This document shows, in pieces, positions 9,277-19,342 of a stretch of DNA of 64,000 nucleotides (position 1 is its first letter; each line of letters starts with the position of its first letter). The notes beneath the pieces are model-generated. The model was not told the DNA's origin. It worked only from the letters and a program-made list of their open reading frames with translations, and made no database searches. The DNA is from Comamonas sp. KCTC 72670 (GTDB lineage Bacteria; Myxococcota; Myxococcia; Myxococcales; Myxococcaceae), in assembly GCA_014656495.1 (NCBI GenBank), contig BNCN01000019.1:1-64000 (forward strand), in the 5' to 3' direction. The position numbers and the translations under genes are program-made.

Positions 9277-10584
9277 ATGAGCGCCTCCGAGCAGACCTTC
9301 CCCGAGGACTTCACCTTCGGCGTCGCGACCGCGGCGTACCAGGTGGAGGGCGGCATCGAGAACGACTGGGCCGAGTGGGAGCGCGCCGGACGGCTGAAGG
9401 AGCCGGACGCTCGCTGCGGCCCCGCGGTGGACCACTGGAACCGGTACGAAGAGGACTACGCCCTGGCGCGGGCGGTGGGCGCGACGGCGTTCCGCATCTC
9501 CCTGGAGTGGGCGCGCATCGAACCGGAGCGCGGTCGCTTCGACGAGGCGGCGCTGGAGGCCTACCGGGAGCGGCTCCTGAAGATGAAGGCCCACGGCCTG
9601 CGGCCGGTGGTGACGCTCCACCACTTCACGCACCCCACCTGGTTCCACCGGGAGACGCCCTGGCACGAGCCGGCCAGCGTGGACGTCTTCCGGCGGTACG
9701 CGAAGCGGTGCGCGGCGCTGCTGGAGGGGATGGACGCGCTGGTCATCTCCTTCAACGAGCCGATGGTGCTGCTGTTGGGGGGCTATCTGCAGGGCGCCAT
9801 TCCTCCGGGCATCGCGGACGGCCCCACCACCATGAGGGCCATGGAGAACCTGGTGCGCTCGCACGTGGCCGCGCGGGAGGAGCTGCTGTCCCGGCTGGGC
9901 CGCGTGGAGCTCGGCATCTCCCAGAACATGCTCGCCTTCGCGCCGGACCGGTGGTGGCACCCGTTGGACCGCGCGCTGGTGAGGCTCGGAGCCCAGGCCT
10001 ACAACCATGCGTTCCACGAGGCGCTGGCCACCGGCAAGCTGCGCGTCACCATGCCGGGCGTGGCCTCCACCCGCGTGGACATCCCGGGGGCGCGGGACTC
10101 CGTGGAGTTCATCGGGGTGAACTACTACACCCGCGCGCACCTGCGCTTCGTGCCGCGCCCGCCCTTCATCGAGTTCAAGTACCGGGACGTCCACGGCCGG
10201 GGGCTCACGGACATCGGCTGGGAGGACTGGCCCGAGGGCTTCCTCCAGACGCTGCGCGACGTGAAGCGCTACGGCAAGCCGGTGTGGATTACCGAGAACG
10301 GCATCGACGACCGCGACGGCGCCCGCCGGCCCCGCTACCTCCACTCCCACCTGGCCCAGGTGCTGGCGGCGCGCGCGCAGGGCGTGGACGTGCGCGGGTA
10401 CCTCTATTGGAGCCTGCTCGACAACTTCGAGTGGCTGGAGGGTTGGGGCCCGCGCTTCGGGCTCTACCATGTCGACTTCGACACGCTCCGCCGCAGCCCC
10501 ACGCCCGCGTGCGACTACTTCCGGGCCGTGGCCACCCAGCGCCGGCTGGTGCCGCCCGACGCCGTCCGGCCCTCGGGCGCCTGA
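9277..10584 (+). CDS. Glycoside hydrolase family 1 beta-glucosidase
   Basis: Retaining beta-glycosidase expected to release glucose or galactose from beta-linked oligosaccharides. Seen in the sequence: the N-terminal family signature FTFGVATAAYQVEGG, the acid/base Glu in ISFNEPMV, the NYYTRAHL segment, the nucleophile Glu in WITENGID and the aglycone-site segment YLYWSLLDNFEWLEGW. Length 435 aa is normal. No signal peptide is visible, so it is probably cytoplasmic. ATG 9277 fits the family start; ATG 9265 is 4 codons upstream. Confidence 0.95.
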   Translation: MSASEQTFPEDFTFGVATAAYQVEGGIENDWAEWERAGRLKEPDARCGPAVDHWNRYEEDYALARAVGATAFRISLEWARIEPERGRFDEAALEAYRERLLKMKAHGLRPVVTLHHFTHPTWFHRETPWHEPASVDVFRRYAKRCAALLEGMDALVISFNEPMVLLLGGYLQGAIPPGIADGPTTMRAMENLVRSHVAAREELLSRLGRVELGISQNMLAFAPDRWWHPLDRALVRLGAQAYNHAFHEALATGKLRVTMPGVASTRVDIPGARDSVEFIGVNYYTRAHLRFVPRPPFIEFKYRDVHGRGLTDIGWEDWPEGFLQTLRDVKRYGKPVWITENGIDDRDGARRPRYLHSHLAQVLAARAQGVDVRGYLYWSLLDNFEWLEGWGPRFGLYHVDFDTLRRSPTPACDYFRAVATQRRLVPPDAVRPSGA

Positions 10585-10610
10585 GCGCGGCGCCGCATCC
10601 AGGGCGCATC

Positions 10611-10632
10611 CACCTCCTTATATATAGAGGTG
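10611..10632. terminator. Possible bidirectional hairpin between convergent genes
   Basis: CACCTC and GAGGTG form a 6-bp stem around the AT-rich loop CTTATATATA, midway between the GH1 stop and the dusB stop. There is no clear U tract outside the stem, so terminator function is only a possibility. Confidence 0.35.
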
Positions 10633-10654
10633 CCGCATCAGGAGCGGCGAGCGC

Positions 10655-11704
10655 TCAGCCCAGCGCCGCCCGGTAGTCCACGTCCTGCTCTTCGCCCGGG
10701 CCCGCGAGGTCCACCTGGGCCTCGGCGAAGAAGCGGCGCACGCAGTCCTCCACGGCCTGGGGCGCGTCGAGGCTGTTCACCTCCGCGCGGAAGGCCGCGG
10801 CGCCGTACAGGCCGTGGGCGTACCAGGCCAGCTGCTTGCGGAAGGAGCGCACCGCGCCCAGCGGGTCCCCGGCGAACTCCAGGTGCGAACGGAAGTGCTC
10901 GAGCACCAGCGCGCTGCGCTCCCGCGGCGTGGCGGGCGGGCCACCCAACAGCTCGCGAAAAATCCACGGGTTGCCCAGCGCCGCCCGGCCAATCATCACG
11001 AAGTCGCAGCCGGTGGTCTCCAGCATGCGCGCGGCGTCCGCGGGCGTCTTCACGTCCCCGTTGCCCATGAGGGGCAGCTCCGGGAAGTGGCGCTTCAGGT
11101 CCGCGATGACGCGCCAGTCCGCCTGCCCCGAGTAGCCCTGCTCGCGCGTGCGGGGATGGATGGCGAGCCCCGCGCAGCCCGCCTCCTGGAGCGCGCCGGC
11201 CACCTGGAGGTAGTTGAGGCTCCTGGCGTCCCAGCCCGAGCGAATCTTGCAGGTGACGGGCAGGCCGGTGGCCTCGCGGATGCGCCGGACGATGTCGGCC
11301 GCGCGGGGCACGTCGCAGAGCAGGCCGCTGCCCGCCCCGTTCTTCACCACCTTCTTCACCGGGCAGCCCATGTTGATGTCGATGATTTGCGCGCCCGCCT
11401 CCTTCCCCACCACGGCCGCGCGGGCCATGGCCTCCGGCTCGCCGCCGTAGATTTGCAGCGAGTAGGGCCGCTCCACCTCGGCGTCGTAGCGCAGGTACTT
11501 CAACGTCCGCTGGTTGGCGCGCATCAGGCCCTGCGAGCTGACGAGCTCGGTGGGGCAGAGCGCCGCGCCCAGGCGGAAGGCGAGGACACGGAAGGGCATC
11601 TCGCTCACCCCGGCCATGGGGGCCAGGATGTACGGATTCGGCAGGGTGTAGGGACCGAGCTGCGGCATGAAGGGCGGGGAACCTAGCGGATTTGCCTGGG
11701 ACAT
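10655..11704 (-). CDS. dusB: tRNA-dihydrouridine synthase (DusB type)
   Basis: FMN-dependent reductase that makes dihydrouridine in the tRNA D-loop. The TIM-barrel signatures are complete: ILAPMAGVSEMPFR, the catalytic region DINMGCPVKKVVKNGAGSGL with active-site Cys, TCKIRSGWD, AIHPRTREQGYSG, LPLMGNGDVKT and MIGRAALGNPW. The start is ambiguous among TTG 11722, ATG 11704 and ATG 11668; none has a strong ribosome site, and the conserved region begins at MPQLGPY (11668). Divergent from the S2P gene. Confidence 0.93.
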   Translation of the reverse strand: MSQANPLGSPPFMPQLGPYTLPNPYILAPMAGVSEMPFRVLAFRLGAALCPTELVSSQGLMRANQRTLKYLRYDAEVERPYSLQIYGGEPEAMARAAVVGKEAGAQIIDINMGCPVKKVVKNGAGSGLLCDVPRAADIVRRIREATGLPVTCKIRSGWDARSLNYLQVAGALQEAGCAGLAIHPRTREQGYSGQADWRVIADLKRHFPELPLMGNGDVKTPADAARMLETTGCDFVMIGRAALGNPWIFRELLGGPPATPRERSALVLEHFRSHLEFAGDPLGAVRSFRKQLAWYAHGLYGAAAFRAEVNSLDAPQAVEDCVRRFFAEAQVDLAGPGEEQDVDYRAALG

Positions 11705-11763
11705 GGCGCGGACGGTGTTCAAGTGCCTGCGCTCGGGGGACCTAACGGTTAAGGTCCGTCCCC

Positions 11764-13194
11764 ATGTTCCGCTTTCGTCTCGGGAGCATTCCCGTCGAAG
11801 TCCACCCCAGCCACCTGCTGGTCTCCGGCATGCTCGCCCTCGGGGGCATCCCCGAGCGCGGCACGTCGACGCGCTGGCCCTTCGGGGCAGTCGGCGCGGA
11901 GACCGCGTCCGGCCACGCCAGCGCGGTGGCGGTCTACATCCTGTCGTGGATGTTCATCGTCTTCGTCTCCGTGCTCATCCATGAGCTGGGCCACGCCCTC
12001 GCCAGCCGGATGTTCGGCTACCGGCCGAGCATCGCGCTCGCCTGGATGGGTGGCCACACCCTCCCCACGGACGCGCCGGGCCCGCTGCCCTGGAAGCGCG
12101 ACATCCTCATCACCGCGGCCGGCCCGTTCTTCGGCCTGATGTTGGGGTTCGCGAGTTACGCCGGCAGCCAGCGGTTCGTGGAGCCGCCTGGGCTCGTCTT
12201 CTTCCTGCAGACGTTCGCCCTGGCCAACTTCTTCTGGGCGGTCCTCAACATGATGCCCGTGCTGCCACTGGATGGCGGCCGCATCACCACCGCGCTGGCC
12301 ACGCGCGTCTTCGGCCCCCGGAAGGGCTTCGTCGTGGCGCAAGGCCTGGCGGTGCTCGCGTCCGTCGGCATCGTGTTGCTGGGTCTGGCGGTCCAGCAGT
12401 TCATCCTCGTCATCATGTTCGCGATGTTCGGCCTGCAGGCCTTCCGGGCCGTGCTGGCGTCCTTCCAGGGCGGGGCGGCCGAGAGCGCGCCCCTCACCGG
12501 ACCGCTGGCGGAGAAGCTGCGCGAGGCCCGCGAGGCGCTCGACGCGGGCCGCATGGACGAGGCGCGCAGGCTCGGCGCCACCGTCCTGGAGGCCCCCGAG
12601 GGCCTGACGCCGACGCTGGCCAGCCATGCCCACCACCTGATGGGCTGGATTGCCCTGAAGGAGGGCCACGGCCGCAAGGCGCTGGACCACTTCTCGCAGG
12701 TGCAGGGCCTGCCCGTGGAGCCCCACGCGGTGGCCGCCTCCTTCTCCCTGGTGGGTGACGACGCGCGCGCCGTGGAGTGGTGGAAGCAGGCGTGGCAGAC
12801 GTCCTCGGACCGGACCGTCATGCACGAGTACGCCGGCACGCTCATCCGCATGGGCCGCGAGGCGGAGGCGCTGAAGCTGCCCAGCGTGGACCCGGAGGCG
12901 GCCTTCTCGTGCGCGGAGCGGGTGCTGTTCATCCGCGGGGCGTACTCGGAGGCCGCGGCGGTGGGCGAGGCGGCGCTGAAGCACGCGCCCAGCGCCACGC
13001 TCGCCTACGACGCGGCCTGTGCGTACGCGCGAGCACGCAACGTGCCCGACGCGATGCGGCTGCTGCACCGCGCCACGGAGCTGGGCTTCACCGATGGCAC
13101 GTATGCCGCCTCGGACGAGGACCTCGCGCCGCTCCACGGGTACCCCGCATTCGAGGAGTGGTTGACGGAGCTGCGCCAATCCGCGGCCTCCTGA
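11764..13194 (+). CDS. Site-2 protease family (M50) membrane metalloprotease with helical-repeat tail
   Basis: The first 230 residues form an integral membrane M50 protease. The zinc motif HELGH lies in a transmembrane helix (VSVLIHELGHALASRMFGY) and the second metal motif is MMPVLPLDGGR. Three or four further hydrophobic helices follow. From about residue 240 the protein is soluble and made of helical pairs resembling TPR units (LREAREALDAGRMDEARRLG; MRLLHRATELGF). S2P enzymes cleave membrane-bound substrates such as anti-sigma factors. The repeat tail probably recruits a partner. No anti-sigma gene is adjacent. Confidence 0.85.
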   Translation: MFRFRLGSIPVEVHPSHLLVSGMLALGGIPERGTSTRWPFGAVGAETASGHASAVAVYILSWMFIVFVSVLIHELGHALASRMFGYRPSIALAWMGGHTLPTDAPGPLPWKRDILITAAGPFFGLMLGFASYAGSQRFVEPPGLVFFLQTFALANFFWAVLNMMPVLPLDGGRITTALATRVFGPRKGFVVAQGLAVLASVGIVLLGLAVQQFILVIMFAMFGLQAFRAVLASFQGGAAESAPLTGPLAEKLREAREALDAGRMDEARRLGATVLEAPEGLTPTLASHAHHLMGWIALKEGHGRKALDHFSQVQGLPVEPHAVAASFSLVGDDARAVEWWKQAWQTSSDRTVMHEYAGTLIRMGREAEALKLPSVDPEAAFSCAERVLFIRGAYSEAAAVGEAALKHAPSATLAYDAACAYARARNVPDAMRLLHRATELGFTDGTYAASDEDLAPLHGYPAFEEWLTELRQSAAS

Positions 13195-13276
13195 CAGAGG
13201 GATGACAGGCAGGGGTGTTGATGCGGGGCGAGGCTGAGCAGGTTGCTGCTCGGCCCACCCAGCGCACGAGGCTCCC

Positions 13277-14341
<1,065 letters not shown>

Positions 14342-14358
14342 GGCTTCGCCGCCGAGCT

Positions 14359-14388
14359 GCCGGCCCGCTCGCCACGGGGCCGGCTTTA
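14359..14388 (+). terminator. Candidate terminator after the desaturase gene
   Basis: GCCGGCCC pairs with GGGCCGGC around a 10-nt loop and is followed by TTTACC, 20 nt after the stop codon. The T tract is short. Confidence 0.45.
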
Positions 14389-14565
14389 CCGCCGTCCGCC
14401 GCGCTCGAGCATCGCTCGCGCTCAGGGGCGGGCCCAGCGGCCGGCCGGCTCGACCTGGGGCCTTCCGCGCCGCGATCCGCAGCCCGGAGTCAAACCGCGA
14501 CGTCCGTGTCATGGAGGGACCCTGCAGTCGGGCGACTCTTCACACATCCGCGTCGCGAACCTTGA

Positions 14566-16704
14566 GTGACGCGCACCCCACTGTTAGTGGGACCTGCAAT
14601 GATGGCAGGTGATGCACCCGCTCCTGGCCCGGTGCTGCAGCGCGCAGTCTGGGTTCGTCTGCGCGCGGCGTTGAGCCGCTTCGTCCTCGTCGCCCTTCAA
14701 ACCTCCAATCGCCTGCGGTTGCCCGGCCCCTCGGTCCTCCCGGTGGCGGGCGCGGTGGTCGGCCTGTACAGCGGGCTGGCCGCCGGCATCTTCTCCAACC
14801 TCATCGGCCTGGTGAGCGGCGTCACCTTTGGCGCGGCCACGTTGAAGGAGACGCTGCGGCAGGACCAGTTCAAGGCGCTGATGGAGGCCTTCGCCTCGGC
14901 GCGCTGGCATCCGGAGTACGCCTTCATCGGCGTGCCGCTGGCGTCGGGCGCGCTGCTGCTGGCCCGCTTCATCGAGCCGGGAGGCCCTCGCGACGAGGTG
15001 AAGCGCCGGCTGCGGCTGCTCGCGCTGCTGACGCTGGGCGGGCTGTCGCTCTACTACCCGCTGGTGGCGCTGTCGGCGCTCAACAGTGTGTTCGGCCACT
15101 CCCACAACCTCCCGGAGGCGCTGCCCCACCTGCCCTGGTGGCTGATGCTGCTCGCGCCCACGCTGGGGGGCGTGCTGGTGGGGCGGCTGCTGAGAGACAG
15201 GCCGGAGACGCACGGCCACGGCGTCCCCGAGGTGGTGCGCGCGGTGAAGAGCGGCGCCAACGCGCTGCCCGCGGACCGGGGCCTGTTGAAGCTGGTGGCC
15301 TCCGCCATCACCATCGGCAGCGGCGGCTCGGCGGGTCGCGAGGGGCCCATCGTGTATGGCGGCGCGGCGTTCGCCTCCACCGTGGGCCGGGTGCTGGGGT
15401 TCAGCCGCAAGGAGCTGTCCATCCTCCTGGCCTGTGGCGCGGGCGCGGGCATCTCCGCGTCCTTCAACGCCCCCATCGCCGGCGCCGTGTTCGCGATGGA
15501 AATCATCCTCCGCGAGTTCGAGCTGCGGGTCTTCTCGCCCATCATCCTGGCCAGCGTCGCCGGCACCCTGGTGAGCCAGGGCGTCATGGGCGAGTCCGCC
15601 ATGCTCCGGCACGTGCCCTACGAGCTGGTCAGCGGCGGCGAGGTGCTGGCCTACGCGGGCCTGGGGATTGGCTGCGGCCTGCTGGCCTTCACCTTCGTGC
15701 AGCTCCTGCACGGCATGGAGCACTACTTCCATGGGCACGGGAAGGACCGGCTGTCGGTGTGGCTCGGGAGCAAGCCGCTGCCGCTGCGCGCGGGCCTGGG
15801 CGGGCTGTGCGCGGGCATCCTGGCGTTCGCCAGCCCCACGGTGTGGGGCAGCGGGCACGACTACATCAACCTGGCCGCGCTGGGGCGGCTCCCGTTCGTC
15901 TTCCTCATCACCGCGTGCCTGCTGAAGCTCATCGCCACGGCCATCACCATCGGTTCGGGCGGCTCGGGCGGCACCTTCTTCCCGGCGGCCCTCATCGGCG
16001 CCATGGCCGGGGGCGCCTTCGGGACGCTGGTGCACTACTTCTTCCCGGAGAGCACGGGGCCCAGCGGGGCGTACGCCCTGGTGGGCATGGGCGGCGCGGT
16101 GGCGGCGCTCACCCGCGGCCCGCTCACCGGCATGATGATGCTGTACGAGCTGAGCGGAAACCACGACATCATCCTGCCGCTGATGGTGACGTGCACCATC
16201 GCCTCCGCGCTCTGCCACTACCTCACGGAGCGCAAGACGCCGAAGGTCCAGAGCGATTCCGACCTGCTGGAGGCCACGCCCGTGCGCGCGCTGATGACCC
16301 AACTGCCGCCCGTGCCCGCGGGGACGCCGCTGCGCGCCCTGACGGACCTGCTGCTCACGTCGGAGGCGGGCACCCTGCCCGTGCTCGACACCGTGGGCCA
16401 ACTGTACGGCACCGTGCAGGTGGAGCAGCTGCGCGAGGTGTGGCGCGACGAGTCCGTGTACCCCCTGCTGGTGGCCAGCGACCTGGCGCGCAAGCTGCCC
16501 GCGCTGGCGCCCGATGCGAACCTGGCGCATGCGCTCCATGTCATGGACCACGAGGACGTGGACGCGCTGCCCGTCACCACGCCGCCGGGGAGTGAGACTT
16601 GCGGCTTGCTGACCCGCGCAGCGGTGCGGCGGTTCCTCTTCGCGCAGCATGCGCAGGCCCACGCGGACGGCAACTACCCCATCAGCCCGTCCGAGGCACG
16701 GTGA
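14566..16704 (+). CDS. CLC family chloride channel/transporter with CBS domains
   Basis: Membrane protein with the three CLC selectivity-filter segments: GHGVPEVV (GSGIP equivalent), GSGGSAGREGP with the gating Glu at about residue 259, and GSGGSGGTFFPAAL. About ten hydrophobic helices span residues 55-550. A pair of CBS-like regulatory segments follows (about 570-700). In the helix FNAPIAGAVFAMEIIL the residue aligned with the proton glutamate of E. coli CLC-ec1 is Ile 313, as in channel-type CLCs (usually Val), so chloride channel rather than H+/Cl- exchange activity is favoured. Start GTG 14566 or ATG 14599. Confidence 0.9.
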   Translation: MTRTPLLVGPAMMAGDAPAPGPVLQRAVWVRLRAALSRFVLVALQTSNRLRLPGPSVLPVAGAVVGLYSGLAAGIFSNLIGLVSGVTFGAATLKETLRQDQFKALMEAFASARWHPEYAFIGVPLASGALLLARFIEPGGPRDEVKRRLRLLALLTLGGLSLYYPLVALSALNSVFGHSHNLPEALPHLPWWLMLLAPTLGGVLVGRLLRDRPETHGHGVPEVVRAVKSGANALPADRGLLKLVASAITIGSGGSAGREGPIVYGGAAFASTVGRVLGFSRKELSILLACGAGAGISASFNAPIAGAVFAMEIILREFELRVFSPIILASVAGTLVSQGVMGESAMLRHVPYELVSGGEVLAYAGLGIGCGLLAFTFVQLLHGMEHYFHGHGKDRLSVWLGSKPLPLRAGLGGLCAGILAFASPTVWGSGHDYINLAALGRLPFVFLITACLLKLIATAITIGSGGSGGTFFPAALIGAMAGGAFGTLVHYFFPESTGPSGAYALVGMGGAVAALTRGPLTGMMMLYELSGNHDIILPLMVTCTIASALCHYLTERKTPKVQSDSDLLEATPVRALMTQLPPVPAGTPLRALTDLLLTSEAGTLPVLDTVGQLYGTVQVEQLREVWRDESVYPLLVASDLARKLPALAPDANLAHALHVMDHEDVDALPVTTPPGSETCGLLTRAAVRRFLFAQHAQAHADGNYPISPSEAR

Positions 16705-16779
16705 CACGTGGGTGTGCACCTCGGAGGCTGAGCGCCGCGCGGAGGCCGGCGCACGGGCCGGGGCGTCACGTGTGTGAGC

Positions 16780-17988
16780 TCAGGTCACCGAGTGCCCAGC
16801 CGGGGCCATGGCGTTCTCCGCCTCCGCGAGGCGCGCATAGACGGAGAGGTACTGGCTGGCCATCCGCCGGGGCGTGTAGGTCAGGGCCCAGGCCCGCGCG
16901 CGCAGGGCCAGCCGGGTGCGCAGCGCCGGGTCCTTGCGGAGCAGCTCCAGCGTCGCGACCAGCGCGTGCACGTCATCCGGAGGCACGAAGCACGCGGCCC
17001 CGTCTCCCCACACCTCGCGAAGGGACGGGAGGTCGCTCAGCACCAGCGCGCAGCCCGACAGCGCCGCCTCCAGCGCCGTGAGGCCAAAGGGCGCATACCG
17101 GGCGGGCAGCACGAAGACGGAGGCCCGTGACATCCACTCCGCCAGGGCATGCGGCTCCAGGTGCCCCATCCACTGCAGGCCGCGCGGCTCCGCCTTCCGC
17201 TCGGACGGATGCCTCGCGTCGCCCGCGAGCTTCACCGGCCACCCCACGCGCGGCGCGGCGGCCTCCAGCGCGGCGATGTTCTTCGCCTCGTCCCACGGGC
17301 TGCCCACGCTGAGGATGAACGGCTCCCGCTCCGAACGCGGCGGCACGCGGTCCGCGCGCCGGGCATGGGGGATGACCTCCGCGCCCACCAGCGGCCCGTA
17401 GTCGGACTGGAGCGAGGTGAGCAGGTCCATGCTGGGCGTCACCACCCGGCCCGCGGCGCGGAGCCCCTCGGCCACGGCCTCGCGGTAGCGCGCATGGTTC
17501 CCCGGTGCGCCCTCGCCCCGCACCGCCCGCCACCACGACAGGCTGCACGCGTGCCCCACCACCAGCGGCTTGCGCAGCCAGGGCAGCGCCCCGTGCGCGT
17601 AACCATTGAGGTGCACCACGTCCGGACGAAGCCGGTGCTCCAGGTCGAGCAGCCACTCCCCCGCGGAGCGCACGTCCTCCCAGGGGTCCTCCATCCACTC
17701 CAAGCGGAAGCGGCCCTCCTCGATGGCGAGGTTGGGGATGCCCCGCGCCTCCGCCCACTGCGCCTGGGAGAGCGGCGCCCCCATGGTCGCCAGCGTCACC
17801 TCCACGCCGTGCGGCGCGAGCGCGCGGGTCAGCTCCAACGCGTACGTCCACACGTCCCCCACCGCGTCCGCCGTCATCAACACGCGCCGCACGCGACCCG
17901 GCGTCACGTCGTTTCCTGGCACACGTGGCACGGCGCCGGTGTCCCGCCCTCCCGCCTCGCCCGAGATGCCCTTCCGCCGACCGTTCAT
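16780..17988 (-). CDS. GT4-family glycosyltransferase
   Basis: A two-Rossmann-domain (GT-B) glycosyltransferase. The N-terminal half has VLMTADAVGDVWTYALELTRAL and a DVVHLNGY acceptor strand. The C-terminal half has the GT4 donor signature ending PFGLTALEAALSGCALVLSD with the E-x7-E spacing, plus SVGSPWDEAKN. Typical substrates are activated hexoses used in polysaccharide or glycogen-like synthesis; the exact donor and acceptor cannot be read. ATG 17988 is chosen for the GGGGGAG ribosome site. Divergent from the GNAT gene. The 402-aa size is typical. Confidence 0.85.
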   Translation of the reverse strand: MNGRRKGISGEAGGRDTGAVPRVPGNDVTPGRVRRVLMTADAVGDVWTYALELTRALAPHGVEVTLATMGAPLSQAQWAEARGIPNLAIEEGRFRLEWMEDPWEDVRSAGEWLLDLEHRLRPDVVHLNGYAHGALPWLRKPLVVGHACSLSWWRAVRGEGAPGNHARYREAVAEGLRAAGRVVTPSMDLLTSLQSDYGPLVGAEVIPHARRADRVPPRSEREPFILSVGSPWDEAKNIAALEAAAPRVGWPVKLAGDARHPSERKAEPRGLQWMGHLEPHALAEWMSRASVFVLPARYAPFGLTALEAALSGCALVLSDLPSLREVWGDGAACFVPPDDVHALVATLELLRKDPALRTRLALRARAWALTYTPRRMASQYLSVYARLAEAENAMAPAGHSVT

Positions 17989-18213
17989 GGCTCCCCCGCC
18001 CCGCACCAGGACTCGTGGAGGGCAACGTAGGCCAAGCCCCCTCACGGGAGGATTGCCCCGGCGCCCCGCTCCGCTGCACGACATCCGATGGATGCGGATG
18101 ACGAGGACGCGCCCAACCCCCTCCTCGTCCGCCCGCCGTGCGCGGGGAGTCCCTCGGGACACCCTGGCCGCGGAGCCCCCAAAGGGTCATGCTGGGGACA
18201 CGAGAGGCCCTCC

Positions 18214-18729
18214 ATGGAGATTCTCCGAGCGACTCCGTCCGAGCACACGCTGCTGCGCAACCTCTACCCGCTCTACCTGCATGACCTGAGCGAGTTCGGC
18301 GTGGAGTACAGCCTGGACGAGCAGGGCCGCTGGCGGCCCGACTTCCTGCCCACCTGGCTGATTCCCACGCCCGAAGTGCACCCCCTGCTGCTGCGCTGGG
18401 AGGGCCGCGTGGTGGGCTTCGCCTTCGTGGGCCAGTCCCCCTTCCCGTACATGACGCCCGGGCGCGACTACCGGATGAGCGAGTTCTTCATCCTTCGAAG
18501 CGAGCGGCGCAACGGGCTGGGCCGGCGCGCGGCCCGGGCGGTGTTCGACCGCTTCCCGGGCATCTGGGAGATGTCCCAGCTCCCGAGCAACCGCGCGGCC
18601 ATCGCCTTCTGGCGCCGCGTCATCGACGAGTACACGGGGGGCGCCTTCGAGGACACCTTCATCGACGGCGCGCCCGCCCAGGTCTTCGACAGCCGGCGGC
18701 GCGTGCCCCTCCGCGAGGAGCGGCGGTAG
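18214..18729 (+). CDS. GNAT family N-acetyltransferase
   Basis: A 171-aa acyl-CoA-dependent acetyltransferase. The acetyl-CoA binding motif region reads EFFILRSERRNGLGRRAARA (Q/R-x-x-G-x-G/A loop), followed by QLPSNRAAIAFWRRVI, which matches the motif B helix. The substrate is unknown. ATG 18214 follows GAGAGG by about 8 nt; the longer upstream frame is Pro/Gly-rich and unlikely to be translated. Converges with the peroxiredoxin gene. Confidence 0.85.
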   Translation: MEILRATPSEHTLLRNLYPLYLHDLSEFGVEYSLDEQGRWRPDFLPTWLIPTPEVHPLLLRWEGRVVGFAFVGQSPFPYMTPGRDYRMSEFFILRSERRNGLGRRAARAVFDRFPGIWEMSQLPSNRAAIAFWRRVIDEYTGGAFEDTFIDGAPAQVFDSRRRVPLREERR

Positions 18730-18750
18730 GCACGCGCCGCCGGAGACGGC

Positions 18751-19299
18751 CTACTTCGTGGCGGGCGCCTGGGGCTCCGCGGGCTTCGCGTCCGCCGGCT
18801 TCGCGCCCGTGGGCTTGCGCAGGGGGCAGGCGACAATCGCGCCGTTCGGGTCGATGGCGTCGCTGCCGGACTCGACCTTGAGGATCTTCCGGTCCTCGCC
18901 CACGACGAACGTGTAGCGCTTGGGCACCGACACCATGGGCATCTTCACGTCGTACGCCGTGACGATGTGGCCCTCCGGGTCGGGGATGAAGGCGAAGGGC
19001 GCGTTGAGGTCCGCCTTGAAGCGCGCGAGCGTCTCCGCGTCATCCATGCTGATGGCCAGCACCTGCCCCTGGGCCTTCTGCACGTCCGCGTAGCGGTCCC
19101 GGTAGGCCTTGAGCTCCTTGGTGCAGCCGCCGGTGAAGGCCTTGGGGAAGAAGGCCAGGATGACCGGCCCCTGCTTCACCAGCTCCGACAGCGTGTGGAC
19201 CTTGCCGGTGGAGTCCTTCGCCGTGAAGTCCGGCGCCGTCTCACCGGCCTGGGGGATGGCACCGCTGAAGAGTCCCGCAACAATCAATGGCACGAGCAT
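18751..19299 (-). CDS. Secreted peroxiredoxin (AhpC/TSA, BCP-like)
   Basis: The N-terminus MLVPLIVAGLFSGAIPQA is a signal peptide, so the enzyme is probably periplasmic. The thioredoxin-like domain starts at GETAPDFTAKDSTGKVHTLS, and the peroxidatic Cys lies in FPKAFTGGCTKEL, where the family normally has TPGCT or TPVCT. YTFVVGEDRKILKV is the C-terminal beta strand. It should reduce hydrogen peroxide and organic peroxides. The last 25 residues are Lys/Pro/Ala-rich (KPADAKPAEP). The amidohydrolase stop (19343) is 43 nt upstream, in the same orientation. Confidence 0.88.
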   Translation of the reverse strand: MLVPLIVAGLFSGAIPQAGETAPDFTAKDSTGKVHTLSELVKQGPVILAFFPKAFTGGCTKELKAYRDRYADVQKAQGQVLAISMDDAETLARFKADLNAPFAFIPDPEGHIVTAYDVKMPMVSVPKRYTFVVGEDRKILKVESGSDAIDPNGAIVACPLRKPTGAKPADAKPAEPQAPATK

Positions 19300-19342
19300 G
19301 CGGCGGACTAGACAGGGTTCATGCCCCCGGGGCAAGGCGGGC

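Noticed and set aside
14584..16719. 711-aa minus-strand ORF
   Set aside because: Antisense shadow of the CLC gene; the forward frame has all CLC signatures and membrane helices.
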